Assembly (NCBI GenBank): GCA_002307115.1
Contig: DBTP01000005.1
Location: 1 to 7,417 of the forward strand
DNA from: Fibrobacter sp. UBA1313
Lineage (GTDB): Bacteria > Fibrobacterota > Fibrobacteria > Fibrobacterales > Fibrobacteraceae
Length of the DNA stretch: 7,417 nt
Direction: 5' to 3'
Positions 1 through 6,405 of the stretch are shown here, piece by piece. Position numbers and translations under genes: made by a program. How positions within the stretch are numbered: position 1 is the stretch's first letter; every line of letters starts with the position of its first letter. The notes beneath the pieces are model-generated. The model saw only the letters and a program-made list of their open reading frames with translations, made no database searches and was not told where the DNA came from.

Positions 1-356
1 TTTTGCTCGCCATTTCGTGCTGGGGCGTTTTTAACGTTTTTGAATTTGGACGCAAAACGTATGCCACCTCAGAGGAACTTTTAGGTGTAGCGAGTTATTC
101 CAAAGTCTGGGGGCATGCGGGGGCTTTTGCGCTTAATTTGTCGCAGGCTTTGCTTGGGCTCTGGGCTATGGGTTATGCCTTCCCATTTACTCCGGAAATG
201 TGGATTTGCGGTTTGGGAATTGTAGTGGCGTTGGTGCTCACGGGTATTTTTTATTTACTGAGCGATACTCCGGTGGCCTCCAGAATTTATCGCGGAATGA
301 GTGGACTTTCCATTGTATTGATGCTTGCTTTGGGGACGTTGTATGCTATTTATTGA
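1..356 (+). CDS. UbiA-like prenyltransferase family membrane protein, C-terminal fragment (5' end outside window)
   Basis: The reading frame is open from the window edge and stops at TGA 354-356, so only about the last 117 codons are present. It shows four hydrophobic segments separated by short loops, as in the C-terminal half of multi-spanning UbiA enzymes. Just after the first segment lies E-F-G-R-K, followed by an acidic pair (S-E-E) and G-V-A-S-Y-S-K-V-W-G. I recognise this as a variant of the E-I-x-R-K ... P-E-E-E ... G-V-D-T-Y-S loop found in one branch of the UbiA superfamily, where the loop helps bind the prenyl diphosphate. Known members transfer an isoprenoid chain to an aromatic or lipid acceptor in the membrane; the acceptor here is unknown. 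The last 14 bp overlap the following gene, suggesting a coupled operon. The missing N-terminal half, with the first Asp-rich motif, prevents a firmer call. Confidence 0.6.
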   Translation, partial: LLAISCWGVFNVFEFGRKTYATSEELLGVASYSKVWGHAGAFALNLSQALLGLWAMGYAFPFTPEMWICGLGIVVALVLTGIFYLLSDTPVASRIYRGMSGLSIVLMLALGTLYAIY

Positions 357-2970
357 TTCTCATTCCACAGCTTCATTTGTACAAAAAGAGGGTGGTGGCA
401 AAGCTTGGCATTTGTGGCAATTAGAGGCGGCTGGTCTCCCCGTACCCCCATGGGTCGGCATAGAGGCTTCGGTGTTCACGGAGTTCTTGCAAATTTCTGG
501 GTGTAAAGATCATTTGGAATCCCTTGCGAATCAAGGGATGGCAGGTGGTAAAGTTGAAAAGCAAATCGAAACTTTATTACTTTCGACTCCATTTCCTCCT
601 TCAATTTTAGAATTTGTGCGTAACGCGCGGGCAAAAATCGATGCTAAACGCATTTCTGTAAGAAGCAGTGGGCGCGATGAAGATTCCGCACAACATTCTT
701 TTGCGGGCCAGTTCAGCACCTATCTCAATGTGGAAAGCGAAGCAGAAATGCTGGATTCCATTCGACAATGCTGGGCTTCCGCATTTTCGGATCGGAGTCT
801 TTATTACAGGCAACAGGCGGGTCTTCCGCTCCAGCTTGACAGCCTTTGTGTGATTCTTCAGGCAATGGTGAGTTCGAAAGCGAGCGGGGTTCTTTTTACC
901 TGTGATCCTGTGAAGAGGACTGCTGAACACTATCTGTTGCATGCGGTTCCCGGCCTCGGTGAAAATTATGTTTCGGGCGCTTTGGATCCGGACATTTGGG
1001 AATTGAATGCGTTAACGGGCGAAGTCCTTTTACAGGAAAAAGCCCCTCGGGACACTCATGCAAATTTGGATGCTTCTCAAGTCAGAACGCTTTGGGAATT
1101 GGCGCGCAGGGTAGATGCCATTTATCATCGCCCCATGGATATTGAGTGGGCCATGGATGGAGCAGGGAATATTTCGCTTTTGCAGGCACGCCCAGTGACG
1201 ACTCCGATTGTTTCGGGAACGGCCCGTCTTCATATTTGGGACAATTCCAATATCGTGGAAAGCTACGGCGGTCTGACACTTCCTTTGACTTTTCATTTTG
1301 CCCATTACATGTACCATAACGTTTATGTTCAGTTCTGCGAAGTCCTTGGGGTCTCTGCAAAGAACATCCGTGCGATGGATCCGTGGCTTCGTAATATGGT
1401 GGGAATTTTTCAGGGTCGGGTGTATTACAATTTGCTCAATTGGTACAAACTCACGAGTATTCTTCCCGGTTACAAGCACAATCGGGCTTTTATGGAAACC
1501 ATGATGGGGACTTCCCGGAGTTTGGAAAGTGAAATTGCGGATCGTATCAAACCGCCATCGTTTCACCAAAGTTTGCAGGGGCGCTGGAATCGTTTTGTCA
1601 CGGGCCTTCGGTTTGTGAGTTACCACTTCCGCATTCAAAAAGTGGTCCATGATTTTCAAAAATATTTTTACAACCATTATGATTCCTGGAATCTCATGGA
1701 GTTTCGGAATATGCCTGCGGAAGAAATTCTACAGCAGTACCATGAACTCGAAAAGGTCATGTTGTGGAATTGGAAAGCACCGATCATCAACGATTATCTC
1801 TGTATGGTGCATTTTGGCATTTTCCGCAAGTTAGCCGCTAAGTGGTTAGCGCATTTGGGAGACACGTTCCCCAATGATTTGCTGGCGGGGGAAGGCAACC
1901 TGGAATCCGCAGAACCCACCCGTGAACTCATTCGCATGGCAGCTTACGTTCGCGACCGTCCGATCTTGGAATCGTTACTGATGAATACGGCCCCCGATTC
2001 TGCGCTGGAAGCGCTGCGTCAATCGCCTTTTGATGATTTTTACATACAAGTTCAAAATTACTTGCGGGAATACGGTTTCCGTTGTATGTCAGAAATGAAA
2101 ATGGAACAGAAGGATTTGCATCAGAATCCGGCTCCTTTCTTTGTTTTTCTGACGAATCTTTTGCGCAACAATCGCACGGATCTTGCGACTTATGAAATTC
2201 GTGAACGAGACATTCGTTTGAATGCAGAACAGAAAATGCGAAAGGATCTCAGTGGTTGGCGGAAGGTCGTATTCTGCTGGAGTCTCCGCAATACTCGAAA
2301 AGCGGTGCGCAACAGGGAAAACACTCGATTTTGTCGTACGCGTGTTTACGGTATTGTGCGACGCATGTTTTGGAACATGGGTGCAGATTTTGCCTCTCGA
2401 GGAATTCTTCGTCAGGAGGCCGATGTTTTTTACCTCACTCTGGATGAGCTTAAGGGAGCCCTGGAAGGTACGAATACGGTACAAAATTTGCAGAGTCTGG
2501 TAGAGTTGCGTCGTGGCGAATACCAATCGTATGCAGATCAGGAACCGGATTCTCGCTTTATCACCCGTGGCCCTGTTTATTGGAATAATGCATTTCATCA
2601 GGAAAAGAAGTCCTCTACTGAAATGGAGCTTGAGGCTTCAGGGGATTTGCAGGGCAAGGGTTGTAGTGTGGGCGTGGTGGAGGGTGTCGTGAAAGTGATA
2701 CTTGACCCCAGCGATGATATGAAACTGGAGGGTGAAATTCTGGTCACCCTCCGCACCGATCCGGGCTGGATTCCGCTTTATCCTTCCGTGAGTGGCCTTT
2801 TGGTGGAACGCGGTGGACTTCTGAGCCATTCGGCGATTGTCGCGCGCGAAATGGGGCTCCCTACGATTGTCGGCATTCAGGGACTCACGCAGCGTTTGCG
2901 TTCTGGGATGCGAATTCGGATGGATGGGGAAAAGGGAACCGTGACGATTTTGGACAATGCCGCGTCATGA
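343..2970 (+). CDS. PEP/pyruvate-binding, PEP-utilising dikinase family protein (rifampicin-phosphotransferase-like domain order)
   Basis: The 875-residue product carries family landmarks in order. Near the N terminus are GGK (residues 18-20) and the AGLPVPP turn. Next are VRSSGRDED (106-114) and SFAGQ (119-123), typical of the ATP-grasp-like PPDK N domain, then SGVLFTCDP, GLGE, DIEW (266-269) and QARP (281-284). The middle (about 300-740) is rich in aromatic and basic residues and ends in a DVFYLTLDEL-type segment. The C-terminal swivelling domain (about 773-872) has GGLLSHSAIVARE, where H829 should be the phosphorylated histidine. There is no C-terminal PEP/pyruvate TIM barrel, so this is not a classical PEP synthase. 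Length and domain order match rifampicin phosphotransferase. Such enzymes pass phosphate from ATP through the histidine to a substrate, giving AMP and Pi; the substrate here is unknown. ATG 343 is preferred over TTG 325 because GGGGA (332-336) sits 6 nt upstream. It overlaps the UbiA-like gene. Confidence 0.9.
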   Translation: MLFIDSHSTASFVQKEGGGKAWHLWQLEAAGLPVPPWVGIEASVFTEFLQISGCKDHLESLANQGMAGGKVEKQIETLLLSTPFPPSILEFVRNARAKIDAKRISVRSSGRDEDSAQHSFAGQFSTYLNVESEAEMLDSIRQCWASAFSDRSLYYRQQAGLPLQLDSLCVILQAMVSSKASGVLFTCDPVKRTAEHYLLHAVPGLGENYVSGALDPDIWELNALTGEVLLQEKAPRDTHANLDASQVRTLWELARRVDAIYHRPMDIEWAMDGAGNISLLQARPVTTPIVSGTARLHIWDNSNIVESYGGLTLPLTFHFAHYMYHNVYVQFCEVLGVSAKNIRAMDPWLRNMVGIFQGRVYYNLLNWYKLTSILPGYKHNRAFMETMMGTSRSLESEIADRIKPPSFHQSLQGRWNRFVTGLRFVSYHFRIQKVVHDFQKYFYNHYDSWNLMEFRNMPAEEILQQYHELEKVMLWNWKAPIINDYLCMVHFGIFRKLAAKWLAHLGDTFPNDLLAGEGNLESAEPTRELIRMAAYVRDRPILESLLMNTAPDSALEALRQSPFDDFYIQVQNYLREYGFRCMSEMKMEQKDLHQNPAPFFVFLTNLLRNNRTDLATYEIRERDIRLNAEQKMRKDLSGWRKVVFCWSLRNTRKAVRNRENTRFCRTRVYGIVRRMFWNMGADFASRGILRQEADVFYLTLDELKGALEGTNTVQNLQSLVELRRGEYQSYADQEPDSRFITRGPVYWNNAFHQEKKSSTEMELEASGDLQGKGCSVGVVEGVVKVILDPSDDMKLEGEILVTLRTDPGWIPLYPSVSGLLVERGGLLSHSAIVAREMGLPTIVGIQGLTQRLRSGMRIRMDGEKGTVTILDNAAS

Positions 2971-3030
2971 GAGTTTCCCCAATGTCACTGAATAGCTTTT
3001 AAATGTGTCTTGCCTTCCGTTGTTTTAGAA

Positions 3031-3083
3031 ATACCCATTAAAAATGTTACATTGAACGCGGTGATAATCTCAAGATAACTGAT
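3031..3083 (+). promoter_or_regulatory. Conserved FISUMP leader, copy 1 (orphaned, before the relic)
   Basis: This 53-nt segment aligns without gaps to 4147-4199 with 43 identical positions by hand count. It begins ATACCCATTAAAA and includes GTGATAAT and TCAAGA. In the second copy it lies directly before a FISUMP start codon, so it is probably a promoter and 5' leader. TACATT at 3048-3053 could be a -10 box, but no good -35 is visible. It may now drive the gene at 3196. Confidence 0.5.
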
Positions 3084-3110
3084 TACTACTGTTTAAAATA
3101 AATGAGTTAA

Positions 3111-3158
3111 TACTTCTGGAAAACTTATAGAAACTCGGTTCGTTGTCTCAAGGATTAA
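3111..3158 (+). pseudogene. Relic 3' end of a deleted FISUMP lipoprotein gene
   Basis: Read in one frame, these 48 bases encode Y-F-W-K-T-Y-R-N-S-V-R-C-L-K-D followed by TAA. Y-F-W matches the YFWSATE motif of the intact FISUMP domains, and S-V-R-C-L-K-D-stop is their invariant C terminus. The roughly 35 residues normally between these motifs are missing. The last 26 bases (3133-3158) match 4001-4026 of the next gene at 23 positions. A stop codon at 3108-3110 lies just upstream in frame, and the copy-1 leader ends only 27 nt before the fragment. The simplest reading is a former cassette that lost nearly all of its coding region. It cannot make a functional domain. Confidence 0.75.
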
Positions 3159-3195
3159 AGGTGGCCATTCCGCATAAATTCAACTTGGAAAAAGT

Positions 3196-4026
3196 ATGAA
3201 ATTCAGAATTCAAAAGATGGCGTTGTCGTTCGCTTGCGCAGTGGCTTTAATATTCACGGCTTGCGATAGCGATTCGTCGAGCGCGAGCAATGTGCTGTCA
3301 TCGGGTGACGAAGACATCGCCTCATCATCAAGCGTGACAGGCAGCAGTTCCGGCAAAGCGAATTGGGCCTACCTCAACCAGGATATTTTCCATGGTGAGT
3401 TTACGGACGATCGCGATGGCCAAGTCTATAAAACGGTCGTAATCGGCATGCAGACGTGGATGGCGGAGAACTTGAATTATGCGGACAGCATCGCCTCGCC
3501 CGTTTTGGAGGGCAAGAGCTGGTGCTACGGGAATAGTGCGGATAGCTGCGCGAAATACGGGCGTCTCTATACGTGGGCGGCGGCGATCGACTCGGTGTCG
3601 CTCTACAACGACAAGGACATCGATTGTGGCTACTACAAGACCTGCATCTTGCCGGACTCGGTCTATGGCGTTTGCCCCGAGGGCTGGCACCTGCCAACGC
3701 GGGTGGAATGGTATGCTTTGTATAATTTCGTTGATGACGAACAGAATGTCGGTGTCGGCATGGCCCTCAAAGCGAAGTCCGGTTGGACGGGTTATAGTGT
3801 AACGCCCACTGGTAAGGACGCTTACGGCTTTTCGGCGCTTCCCGCGGGTCTTCGCGACAGCAATGGCGAATTTTACTTTGTGGGTAGCGTTGCGTACTTT
3901 TTAAGTTCTTCGGAGTATGATTCGAGTGACGTTTACAGTTGGTATTTGGGCTACTATGATGAGAACTTCAACAATATTTGGAGCAACAAAAATTTCGCCT
4001 ACTCGGTCCGTTGTCTCAAGGACTGA
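3196..4026 (+). CDS. FISUMP-domain lipoprotein 1
   Basis: The 276-residue product starts with a lipoprotein signal peptide: basic MKFRIQK, a hydrophobic core, and lipobox F-T-A-C with C23 as the lipidated residue. A Ser-rich linker (about 25-53) leads to a FISUMP domain (about 70-276). Landmarks are GQVYKTVVIG, QTWMAENLNY, SWCYGN, CAKYGRLYTW, CPEGWHLPTRVEW, YGFSALPAG and terminal SVRCLKD. Cysteines 110, 118, 160 and 273 are shared with the two paralogues downstream. C144 and C150 are unique to this copy, in a longer central loop. The usual FWSATE motif reads YFLSSSE. The domain is widespread in Fibrobacter but its function is unsettled; a surface or envelope role follows from the lipid anchor. 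The WHLPT..EW and SVRC motifs recall C-type-lectin/FGE-like folds, which is inference. ATG 3196 has a weak GGAA (3187-3190) upstream, and the next Met would lose the basic n-region. Confidence 0.92.
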   Translation: MKFRIQKMALSFACAVALIFTACDSDSSSASNVLSSGDEDIASSSSVTGSSSGKANWAYLNQDIFHGEFTDDRDGQVYKTVVIGMQTWMAENLNYADSIASPVLEGKSWCYGNSADSCAKYGRLYTWAAAIDSVSLYNDKDIDCGYYKTCILPDSVYGVCPEGWHLPTRVEWYALYNFVDDEQNVGVGMALKAKSGWTGYSVTPTGKDAYGFSALPAGLRDSNGEFYFVGSVAYFLSSSEYDSSDVYSWYLGYYDENFNNIWSNKNFAYSVRCLKD

Positions 4027-4069
4027 GTGTGACCAGACGAACGAAGTGAGTTTGGGCACACGAAGTCCT
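4019..4069 (+). other. Stem-loop across the stop codon of FISUMP lipoprotein 1
   Basis: AGGACT (4019-4024) can pair with AGTCCT (4064-4069), and GTGTG (4027-4031) with CACAC (4057-4061). The two helices are separated by opposed GA/GA dinucleotides that would form tandem sheared G-A pairs. The loop contains the repeated GAACGAAGTGAG sequence. No T-run follows, so it is not a standard rho-independent terminator. It may protect the mRNA 3' end or be incidental. The 3' arm lies in a 38-nt stretch absent after lipoprotein 2. Confidence 0.4.
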
Positions 4070-4129
4070 AACTTGCATTAAACCACCCTCCGGTGCTTCT
4101 CCACAACGGGAAATGTATTGAGCGGAAGC
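4032..4129 (+). repeat. Split direct repeat downstream of FISUMP gene 1, copy 1
   Basis: Two blocks recur after the next gene. Block one (4032-4057, beginning ACCAGACGAACGAAGTGAG) matches 4914-4939 with one difference. Block two (4096-4129, containing CCACAACGGGA and GTATTGAGCGGAAGC) matches 4944-4977 with three differences by hand count. Here the blocks are separated by 38 nt; in the other copy by 4 nt. The repeat shows that the 3' flank was duplicated along with the gene. Confidence 0.85.
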
Positions 4130-4146
4130 AGGAAAAGAGGCGTTGA

Positions 4147-4199
4147 ATACCCATTAAAAGTGCTATTTTGAAGGATGTGATAATTTCAAGAGAACCGAT
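4147..4199 (+). promoter_or_regulatory. Conserved FISUMP leader, copy 2
   Basis: This is the partner of the 53-nt leader before the relic (43 of 53 identical). It ends 22 nt before the start codon of lipoprotein 2. TATTTT at 4164-4169 is a candidate -10 box, with a TTGAAT (4143-4148) only 15 nt upstream. Conservation outside coding sequence argues for a regulatory role, but the promoter boxes themselves are weak. Confidence 0.5.
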
Positions 4200-4221
4200 G
4201 ATTCAAGGCAAGGAGTAAGAA

Positions 4222-4914
4222 ATGAAACAGAAACAACGGATAACACTGTTTGGTATGGTGGCGGTTGCCTTGATTTTCGCGGCGTGCGGTGGGGATTCCT
4301 CCACAGGAGGAGTCGGCGGTGGTGGTTCTGATGGCACGCTGACAGATAGCCGCGATGGACAAATCTACAAGACGGTGACAATCGGCACGCAGACGTGGAT
4401 GGCGGAGAATTTGAACTACGCGGTGGATAGCTCCTGGTGCTACGAAAACAGCGCGGATAGCTGCGCGAAATACGGACGCCTGTATCAGTGGGCAAGTGCC
4501 ATGGGGCTGAGTGCAACATATAACAGCACTTCTGCCTCAAGTGTTATATCTACTCCGCAGCAGGGCGTATGCCCGGCAGGGTGGCACATCCCGACGGACG
4601 CCGAATGGACGACATTGGAAAATAAGGTGGGCGGCGAAGATGTCGCCGGGACGGCGCTCAAGAGCATGAGCGGGTGGAGCCGTAATGGCAATGGCACGGA
4701 TACTTACGGATTTTCGGCCCTCCCTGTGGGCCTCCGCAACTACAATGGCGGTTTCGGCCTCGTTGGCGACGAGGCGAATTTCTGGAGTGCCACGGAAAGC
4801 GCCACGGGCTACGCTTACGATCTGTACTTGGACTACGGCAACGCGGGCATGTACACGGGCAGCGACCACAAGGATTACGCGTTTTCTGTTCGTTGCCTCA
4901 AGGATGCAGAGTAA
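4222..4914 (+). CDS. FISUMP-domain lipoprotein 2 (short, Gly-rich linker)
   Basis: The 230-residue product has a signal peptide beginning MKQKQR, nearly the same as in lipoprotein 3, with lipobox F-A-A-C and lipid-anchor C22. A very short Gly-rich linker (about 23-38, including GGVGGGG) replaces the Ser tract of its neighbours. The FISUMP domain spans about 39-228, with GQIYKTVTIG, QTWMAENLNY, SWCYEN, CAKYGRLYQW, CPAGWHIPTDAEW, YGFSALPVGLR, FWSATE and SVRCLKD. Conserved cysteines are C73, C81, C117 and C225. Two extra residues (A-E) follow the usual terminal Asp because small indels shifted the stop. AAGGAG (4210-4215) lies 6 nt before the ATG, a strong ribosome-binding site. It is probably an envelope or surface lipoprotein of unknown ligand. 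It is closest to lipoprotein 3 in the signal peptide and the first part of the domain. Confidence 0.93.
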   Translation: MKQKQRITLFGMVAVALIFAACGGDSSTGGVGGGGSDGTLTDSRDGQIYKTVTIGTQTWMAENLNYAVDSSWCYENSADSCAKYGRLYQWASAMGLSATYNSTSASSVISTPQQGVCPAGWHIPTDAEWTTLENKVGGEDVAGTALKSMSGWSRNGNGTDTYGFSALPVGLRNYNGGFGLVGDEANFWSATESATGYAYDLYLDYGNAGMYTGSDHKDYAFSVRCLKDAE

Positions 4915-4977
4915 CCAGATGAACGAAGTGAGTTTGGGCGCCGCTTTTCCACAACGGGAGAGGTATTGAGCGGAAGC
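4914..4977 (+). repeat. Split direct repeat downstream of FISUMP gene 2, copy 2
   Basis: Blocks 4914-4939 and 4944-4977 match the two blocks after gene 1, here with only a 4-nt spacer. The first block begins at the last base of the stop codon. The CACAC and AGTCCT arms of the gene-1 stem-loop are missing in this copy. The rest of the gap to gene 3 (about 4978-5149) shows no gene or clear structure. Confidence 0.85.
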
Positions 4978-5149
4978 GGGGCGTTGCAGGAGCTGAACCA
5001 AAGTGAACTGAAAACCAAGGTAACTCAGTCTGCTTTGGGACAAGTATGGGATTGCAAGCTGGTCAAATTGTATGGAAAAAACGTTAGGCCGAAAGTAAGG
5101 ACTTTTGGGGTTGCAAATTTTCTGCTACGATATGCTTTGCTGTTATTAA

Positions 5150-5190
5150 ATGCCTATTGGAATAGCTATATCTTGAGTCATTGCGGTTAT
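5150..5190 (+). promoter_or_regulatory. Diverged FISUMP leader, copy 3
   Basis: The segment reads ATGCCTATTGGAATAGCTAT and then TTGAG. It lines up by eye with ATACCCATTAAAAGTGCTAT...TTGA of copy 2, but is much less conserved and needs a small gap. It lies about 40-80 nt before the start of lipoprotein 3, so it probably contains that gene's promoter. Confidence 0.3.
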
Positions 5191-5230
5191 AGGATGGAAA
5201 ATAACCATAAATGAAAGAAGGAACAAGTAA

Positions 5231-6235
5231 ATGAAACAGAAACAGCGGATAGCATTACTTGGCATAATGGCGGTTGCCCTGATTTTGGCGGCGTGCGGTG
5301 GTGACAGCGGAAACAACAGTTCAGAATCCGAAGAGGATAGTTCATCTTCCATTGAATTTTCTTCAAGTAGTGAACAGATAAATTCGTCTTCGGTTGTCAA
5401 GTCCTCCAGTTCATCAGTGGGGATATCCAGCTCGTCGGTTGTGGTTTCGAGTTCGAGTGTGAAGGTGCAGTCCAGTTCGTCGGTTCCGCTCTCCTCTTCG
5501 GTTGTCAAGTCCTCCAGTTCATCAGTTGGGGTATCCAGCTCGTCGGTTGTGGTTTCGAGTTCGAGTGTGAAGTTGCAGTCCAGTTCTTCGACCCCGCTTT
5601 CTTCTTCGGTTGGCGAGTCATCGAGTTCCTCCTCTATCGAATACGGCACACTTTCCTATGAAGGGCAGACCTACAAAACGGTGGTGATCGGCACGCAGAC
5701 GTGGATGGCGGAGAATTTGAACTACGCGGTGGACAGCAGCTGGTGCTATGATAACGAACCGGATAGCTGTGCAAAATATGGACGCCTGTATCAGTGGGCA
5801 AGCGCGATGGACCTTGACACTGTATACAACAGCAGTACTTGGGGTGGCAGTGATGTGAATCATCAGGGTATTTGTCCTGACGACTGGCACTTGCCTAGTA
5901 CTAACGAGTGGAATACGCTTTATGACTACGTGAATGCCAACAATGGTAGCGATGGAGTGGGCACGAGCCTCAAGTCAGTGAGCGGGTGGAAGGCCTCTTC
6001 CGGCATAGCGACAGGCACGAACCAATTTGGTTTTTCGGCACTTCCGGCAGGTCGCCGCAACGTCGGCAATTTCTACAACGCCGGCAACTACGCATACTTC
6101 TGGAGTGCTACGGAGAACTATAGTAGCAACGCCTACTACTGGTACTTGTACTACAGCAACGAAGACTTCGGCAACTACTTCAGCAGCGGCGACAGTAAGA
6201 ACTACGGGTTCAGTGTTCGTTGTCTCAAGGACTGA
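5231..6235 (+). CDS. FISUMP-domain lipoprotein 3 (long repeated poly-Ser linker)
   Basis: The 334-residue product has signal peptide MKQKQR plus hydrophobic core, lipobox L-A-A-C and anchor C22. A long linker (about 26-137) follows, made almost wholly of Ser, Val and a few other residues in SSSSV-type units, like linkers in secreted Fibrobacter enzymes. Two near-identical 36-residue units (54-89 and 90-125) make up most of it, with a third unit just begun. The FISUMP domain spans about 138-334: GQTYKTVVIG, QTWMAENLNY, SWCYDN, CAKYGRLYQW, CPDDWHLPSTNEW, FGFSALPAGRR, YFWSATE and SVRCLKD. Conserved cysteines are C172, C180, C215 and C331. The last third is rich in Tyr and Asn. AAGGA (5218-5222) is 8 nt before the ATG. 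The linker would hold the domain away from the membrane, which suits a surface-displayed binding or scaffolding role (inference). Confidence 0.94.
   Translation: MKQKQRIALLGIMAVALILAACGGDSGNNSSESEEDSSSSIEFSSSSEQINSSSVVKSSSSSVGISSSSVVVSSSSVKVQSSSSVPLSSSVVKSSSSSVGVSSSSVVVSSSSVKLQSSSSTPLSSSVGESSSSSSIEYGTLSYEGQTYKTVVIGTQTWMAENLNYAVDSSWCYDNEPDSCAKYGRLYQWASAMDLDTVYNSSTWGGSDVNHQGICPDDWHLPSTNEWNTLYDYVNANNGSDGVGTSLKSVSGWKASSGIATGTNQFGFSALPAGRRNVGNFYNAGNYAYFWSATENYSSNAYYWYLYYSNEDFGNYFSSGDSKNYGFSVRCLKD
5391..5606 (+). repeat. 108-bp in-frame tandem repeat encoding the Ser-rich linker (two copies)
   Basis: Units 5391-5498 and 5499-5606 agree at 99 of 108 positions by hand count. A third unit starts at 5607 with CGGTTG but soon diverges. 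The period equals 36 codons, so copy-number change keeps the frame. Differences are a mix of synonymous and conservative changes, suggesting a fairly recent duplication. Confidence 0.95.
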
Positions 6236-6361
6236 CCGCCAGTCGAATGCCCCGCCTGTCTGCCCTTCGGGCTTGTGCTTCACGTCAAGTCCAAAACGGC
6301 TCCATTATTCTTCGAATTTGAGCCCATTTTGTCTTAGGAGCCTCGCGCAGTGAGAGCCTAC

Positions 6362-6405
6362 GGACGGCAGCACCTCCTGGGTGCACCGGCCTTCCTGTTT
6401 TTTTT
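6362..6405 (+). terminator. Probable rho-independent terminator after the FISUMP array
   Basis: GCACC (6370-6374) pairs with GGTGC (6380-6384) around loop TCCTG. An outer CGG (6365-6367) pairs with CCG (6386-6388), and GGA (6362-6364) can pair with TCC (6393-6395) across a small internal loop. Eight T residues follow at 6398-6405. It lies about 130 nt after the stop of lipoprotein 3. The bulges make the stem imperfect. Confidence 0.5.

Noticed and set aside
1030..1677. 215-codon minus-strand open frame
   Set aside because: It lies wholly inside the dikinase gene, whose motifs continue across the region; the product has no recognisable features.
343..2970. Annotation as rifampicin phosphotransferase (rph) or PEP synthase (ppsA)
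   Set aside because: The PEP-synthase barrel is missing, and the middle region cannot be shown to bind rifamycins. Only the family-level call is supportable.
5211..5234. Seven-codon upstream frame (MKEGTSK) overlapping the start of FISUMP gene 3 as ATGA
   Set aside because: Too short to distinguish from chance, and it has no ribosome-binding site of its own.
5391..5606. CRISPR-like repeat arrangement
   Set aside because: The repeats are contiguous, in frame and part of a coding sequence, with no spacers.
5146..5649. 167-codon minus-strand open frame with an acidic, repetitive product
   Set aside because: It is the mirror of the Ser-rich linker repeat: the repeated serine codons read as Glu/Asp/Leu/Thr on the other strand. 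It has no start signal or family resemblance.
6047..6232. Diversity-generating retroelement target, suggested by the Tyr/Asn-rich AAC/TAC codons at the 3' end of FISUMP gene 3
   Set aside because: Differences among paralogues involve all bases, lengths and synonymous sites. No template repeat or reverse transcriptase is present in the window.
6261..6271. GCCC-TTC-GGGC hairpin as terminator of FISUMP gene 3
   Set aside because: No T-run follows; the structure at 6362-6405 is a better candidate.
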